Shown in pieces: positions 62,435-64,000 of a stretch of 64,000 nt of DNA; within the stretch, counting starts at the first letter, position 1, and every line of letters starts with the position of its first letter. The translations under genes and the position numbers were made by a program. The notes under the pieces are model-generated. The model saw nothing but the letters and a program-made list of their open reading frames with translations. It was not told the DNA's origin and did not search any database. The DNA is from Raskinella chloraquaticus (SeqCode). GTDB lineage: Bacteria > Pseudomonadota > Alphaproteobacteria > Rhizobiales > UBA4765. The DNA lies in NCBI GenBank assembly GCA_002365175.1, contig DEZK01000018.1, positions 1 through 64,000 of the forward strand, given 5' to 3'.

Positions 62435-62791
62435 ATGGGGCGCCTGACGACGCATGTCCTCGACACCGCCGGTGGTTGCCCGGCCGCAGGTGTCGTTGTC
62501 GAACTTTACGCAGTTGACGCCGCTGGCGTGCGGGCTCTGGTGACCCGCAAAACCACAAACGCCGATGGGCGCACCGATGAGCCGCTGCTGGCGGGCGATG
62601 CCTTTGAGCTTGGCCTCTACGAAATCGAATTTGCCATTGGCGATTATTTCCGCCGGACTGGTCTGGTAAAGGCCGGGCCAAGTTTTCTTGACATGGTGCC
62701 GGTGCGCTTTGCCATCAATGACAGCGCGGCACATTATCATGTGCCGCTCCTTGCCTCGCCCTTCGCTTATTCGACGTATCGGGGATCGTGA
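62435..62791 (+). CDS. uraH: 5-hydroxyisourate hydrolase
   Basis: 118-aa transthyretin-fold enzyme that opens 5-hydroxyisourate to OHCU. It begins GRLTTHVLDTAGGCPAAGV and ends in the diagnostic STYRGS. A GGAG ribosome site precedes the ATG. The 160-base gap before it holds the divergent promoters for puuD and uraH; I see no clear operator. The stop overlaps the uraD start by one base. Confidence 0.95.
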   Translation: MGRLTTHVLDTAGGCPAAGVVVELYAVDAAGVRALVTRKTTNADGRTDEPLLAGDAFELGLYEIEFAIGDYFRRTGLVKAGPSFLDMVPVRFAINDSAAHYHVPLLASPFAYSTYRGS

Positions 62792-63303
62792 TGGCATCAT
62801 CCGATGACCGTGCGCGCTTTCTGGCGCGCTTTGCTTCGATCTTCGAATATTCTCCGTGGATAGCCGAAGAAGCATTCGACCGGGGGCTAACGCAACACTG
62901 CGATACCGCCGATGCCTTGCATCATGCCATGTTTCGCGTCATCCGCGAGGCGTCAGCCGAACGCCAGCTGGCTCTCATCAACGTTCATCCCGATCTGGCC
63001 GGAAAACTTGCACTTGCTGATGCGCTTACCGATGAATCACGTGCGGAACAATCATCCGCTGGGCTTGATCGTCTGACCCCCGATGAGCTTGCCCGCTTCA
63101 CAGACCTCAACAACGCCTACAAGGCGCGCTTCGGCTTCGTCTTCATCATGGCGGTGCGCGGCGCGACGAAGGCTGATATTCTGGCAGGCTTCGAACAGCG
63201 CCTGCGGCACGATCATGATCGCGAATTCCACACCGCCCTCGGTGAAATCGCCAAGATCAGCCGCATGCGCCTCGAGGACCTCTTTGCTTCCAGCAACGGA
63301 TAA
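62791..63303 (+). CDS. uraD: OHCU decarboxylase
   Basis: Decarboxylates OHCU to S-allantoin. It is 170 aa from ATG 62791, and a GTG three bases upstream is also possible. The catalytic His is in VHPDLAG (residue 66 by this start), with RFTDLNNAYKARFGFVFIMAVRG as the family signature and a helical C-terminus. It forms a unit with uraH and the lyase-like gene. Confidence 0.95.
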   Translation: MASSDDRARFLARFASIFEYSPWIAEEAFDRGLTQHCDTADALHHAMFRVIREASAERQLALINVHPDLAGKLALADALTDESRAEQSSAGLDRLTPDELARFTDLNNAYKARFGFVFIMAVRGATKADILAGFEQRLRHDHDREFHTALGEIAKISRMRLEDLFASSNG

Positions 63304-63308
63304 TCGTC

Positions 63309-64000
63309 ATGACCATTCGCCTCGACGGCCTGAAACTCAAATCCTCACAGGTCATGGCAGCAGCAAGGCCGGCTGCGTCCGGCCGTTTTGAGAAGGCGGC
63401 GCTTCATCCCAGATCACGCGAAGCGTTGGGCCACGCCCGCGCCTTCATTGAAGCCAACTGGCTCCATGACGACGCCCCGCTGATGTATGCCTTCAACACC
63501 GGCGTTGGCCTCTTCAAGGATCAGCGGGTGATGATTGCCGATATGGCGCTTTATCAGGAACTCGTCATCAAGGCGCACGCCACCGGGCTTGGCCAGCCGC
63601 TCGCCGAGGATATCGTGCGCGCCACCATGCTGCTGCGCGCCAACGCCTTCGCCTCGAACTATTCCGGCCCCGCGCTCGCTGTTGTTGATCGGTTGCTCGA
63701 CTTTCTCAACAAGGGCCTCCACCCCGTGATCCCCGAAAAAGGCTCGGTCGGCGCCTCCGGTGATCTGGCGCCACTCGCCTATCTGGCCGGCGCCATGGCC
63801 GGCTTTCCCGAAGCCGAGATCGATTACCGGGGCAAACGCTACCCGGCACCCGAAGCGATCCGTCGGGCCGGCCTGTCGGGCGATTTCACGCTTGGCGCCA
63901 AGGACGCCTCCGCCCTCATCAACGGCTCGACCGTCTCGCTTGCCATCGGCGTCCTGTCGGCGGCCGATGCACGGCGGATCACCAAAGCAGCCGATGTGGC
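63309..64000 (+). CDS. Aromatic amino acid lyase-like protein (HAL/PAL superfamily), 3' end outside window
   Basis: About 230 N-terminal residues are visible; the gene runs off the right edge. The MIO cofactor triad Ala149-Ser150-Gly151 lies in GSVGASGDLAPLAYLAG, and Tyr60 is in YAFNTGVG. Both match histidine ammonia-lyase, though HAL usually reads LAH where this reads LAY, and NGTQ where this reads NGST. It starts five bases after uraD, so is probably in the purine unit; its substrate may not be histidine. Name left open. Confidence 0.85.
   Translation, partial: MTIRLDGLKLKSSQVMAAARPAASGRFEKAALHPRSREALGHARAFIEANWLHDDAPLMYAFNTGVGLFKDQRVMIADMALYQELVIKAHATGLGQPLAEDIVRATMLLRANAFASNYSGPALAVVDRLLDFLNKGLHPVIPEKGSVGASGDLAPLAYLAGAMAGFPEAEIDYRGKRYPAPEAIRRAGLSGDFTLGAKDASALINGSTVSLAIGVLSAADARRITKAADV

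Noticed and set aside
1..64000. tRNA or rRNA genes
   Set aside because: Intergenic regions are short and I saw no T-arm consensus or rRNA-like segment in them; a covariance-model scan would settle it.

Overview
The window looks like a chromosomal segment of an alphaproteobacterium, most likely of the order Hyphomicrobiales (Rhizobiales). The reasons are the high GC content, the gene order rplY-pth-ychF next to prs, a petP/petR-like regulator unit, a separate petA-petB-petC cytochrome bc1 operon, DUF6111/DUF1285/DUF4159 genes typical of that group, and intergenic palindromes that resemble rhizobial intergenic mosaic elements. I saw no rRNA, tRNA, CRISPR array, insertion sequence or phage gene. 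Nearly all the DNA is coding, and no gene-free stretch exceeds 300 bases.

Layout. Positions 1-2316 hold the uvrC 3' end, pgsA, moaD and moaE. Positions 2317-5495 form a small accessory islet: a DNA methyltransferase with a C-terminal nuclease-like domain, bracketed by two blocks of palindromic repeats, then a DUF305 gene and a higBA toxin-antitoxin pair. Positions 5496-9366 carry ilvE and, divergently, a MarR regulator, an OmpR-type response regulator and a histidine kinase. Positions 9376-14863 run leftward: two MaoC-like dehydratases, ychF, pth, rplY (with a probable attenuator leader), prs and a lipoprotein. A BLUF blue-light sensor starts at 15046. Positions 15522-21753 hold pgeF, midA, lgt, ubiK-like, ybjN-like, a tandem receiver protein, hemF and trmL. 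An ABC exporter, petABC, mtnP, apt and yidB-like follow up to 28565. From 28587 to 33331 lie csaA-like, a TetR-like regulator and a five-gene chain (DUF1285, CoA pyrophosphatase, DUF6111, cca, proC). Diverging from it is a MoxR/DUF58/DUF4159/large membrane protein operon (33474-40405).

Positions 40415-52351 are accessory metabolism: GNAT, Nudix, a structured leader with a 37-codon ORF, a phosphoesterase, a creatininase-like protein, and a six-gene catabolic operon of unknown substrate (tricarboxylate-type binding protein, M20 amidohydrolase, RidA, DSD1-type aldolase, hydroxyacid dehydrogenase, aldehyde dehydrogenase). A porin-like protein and a YihU-like reductase follow.

Positions 52356-64000 form a purine-degradation region. 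A leftward chain (puuD, xdhA, xdhB, xdhC, guanine deaminase, ABC ATPase, two permeases) imports a purine or nucleoside and takes guanine/xanthine to urate and 5-hydroxyisourate. The rightward genes uraH and uraD continue to allantoin, followed by an aromatic amino acid lyase-like gene cut by the window end. The moaD/moaE genes at the left end supply molybdopterin, which XdhB needs, but they are unlinked to the xdh genes.

The most interesting items are the repeat-bracketed methyltransferase-nuclease fusion, the rplY leader, the small ORFs at 38277 and 41897, the YihU-like reductase, and the orphan catabolic operon. All functional names are inferred from motifs read by eye; no database search was run.
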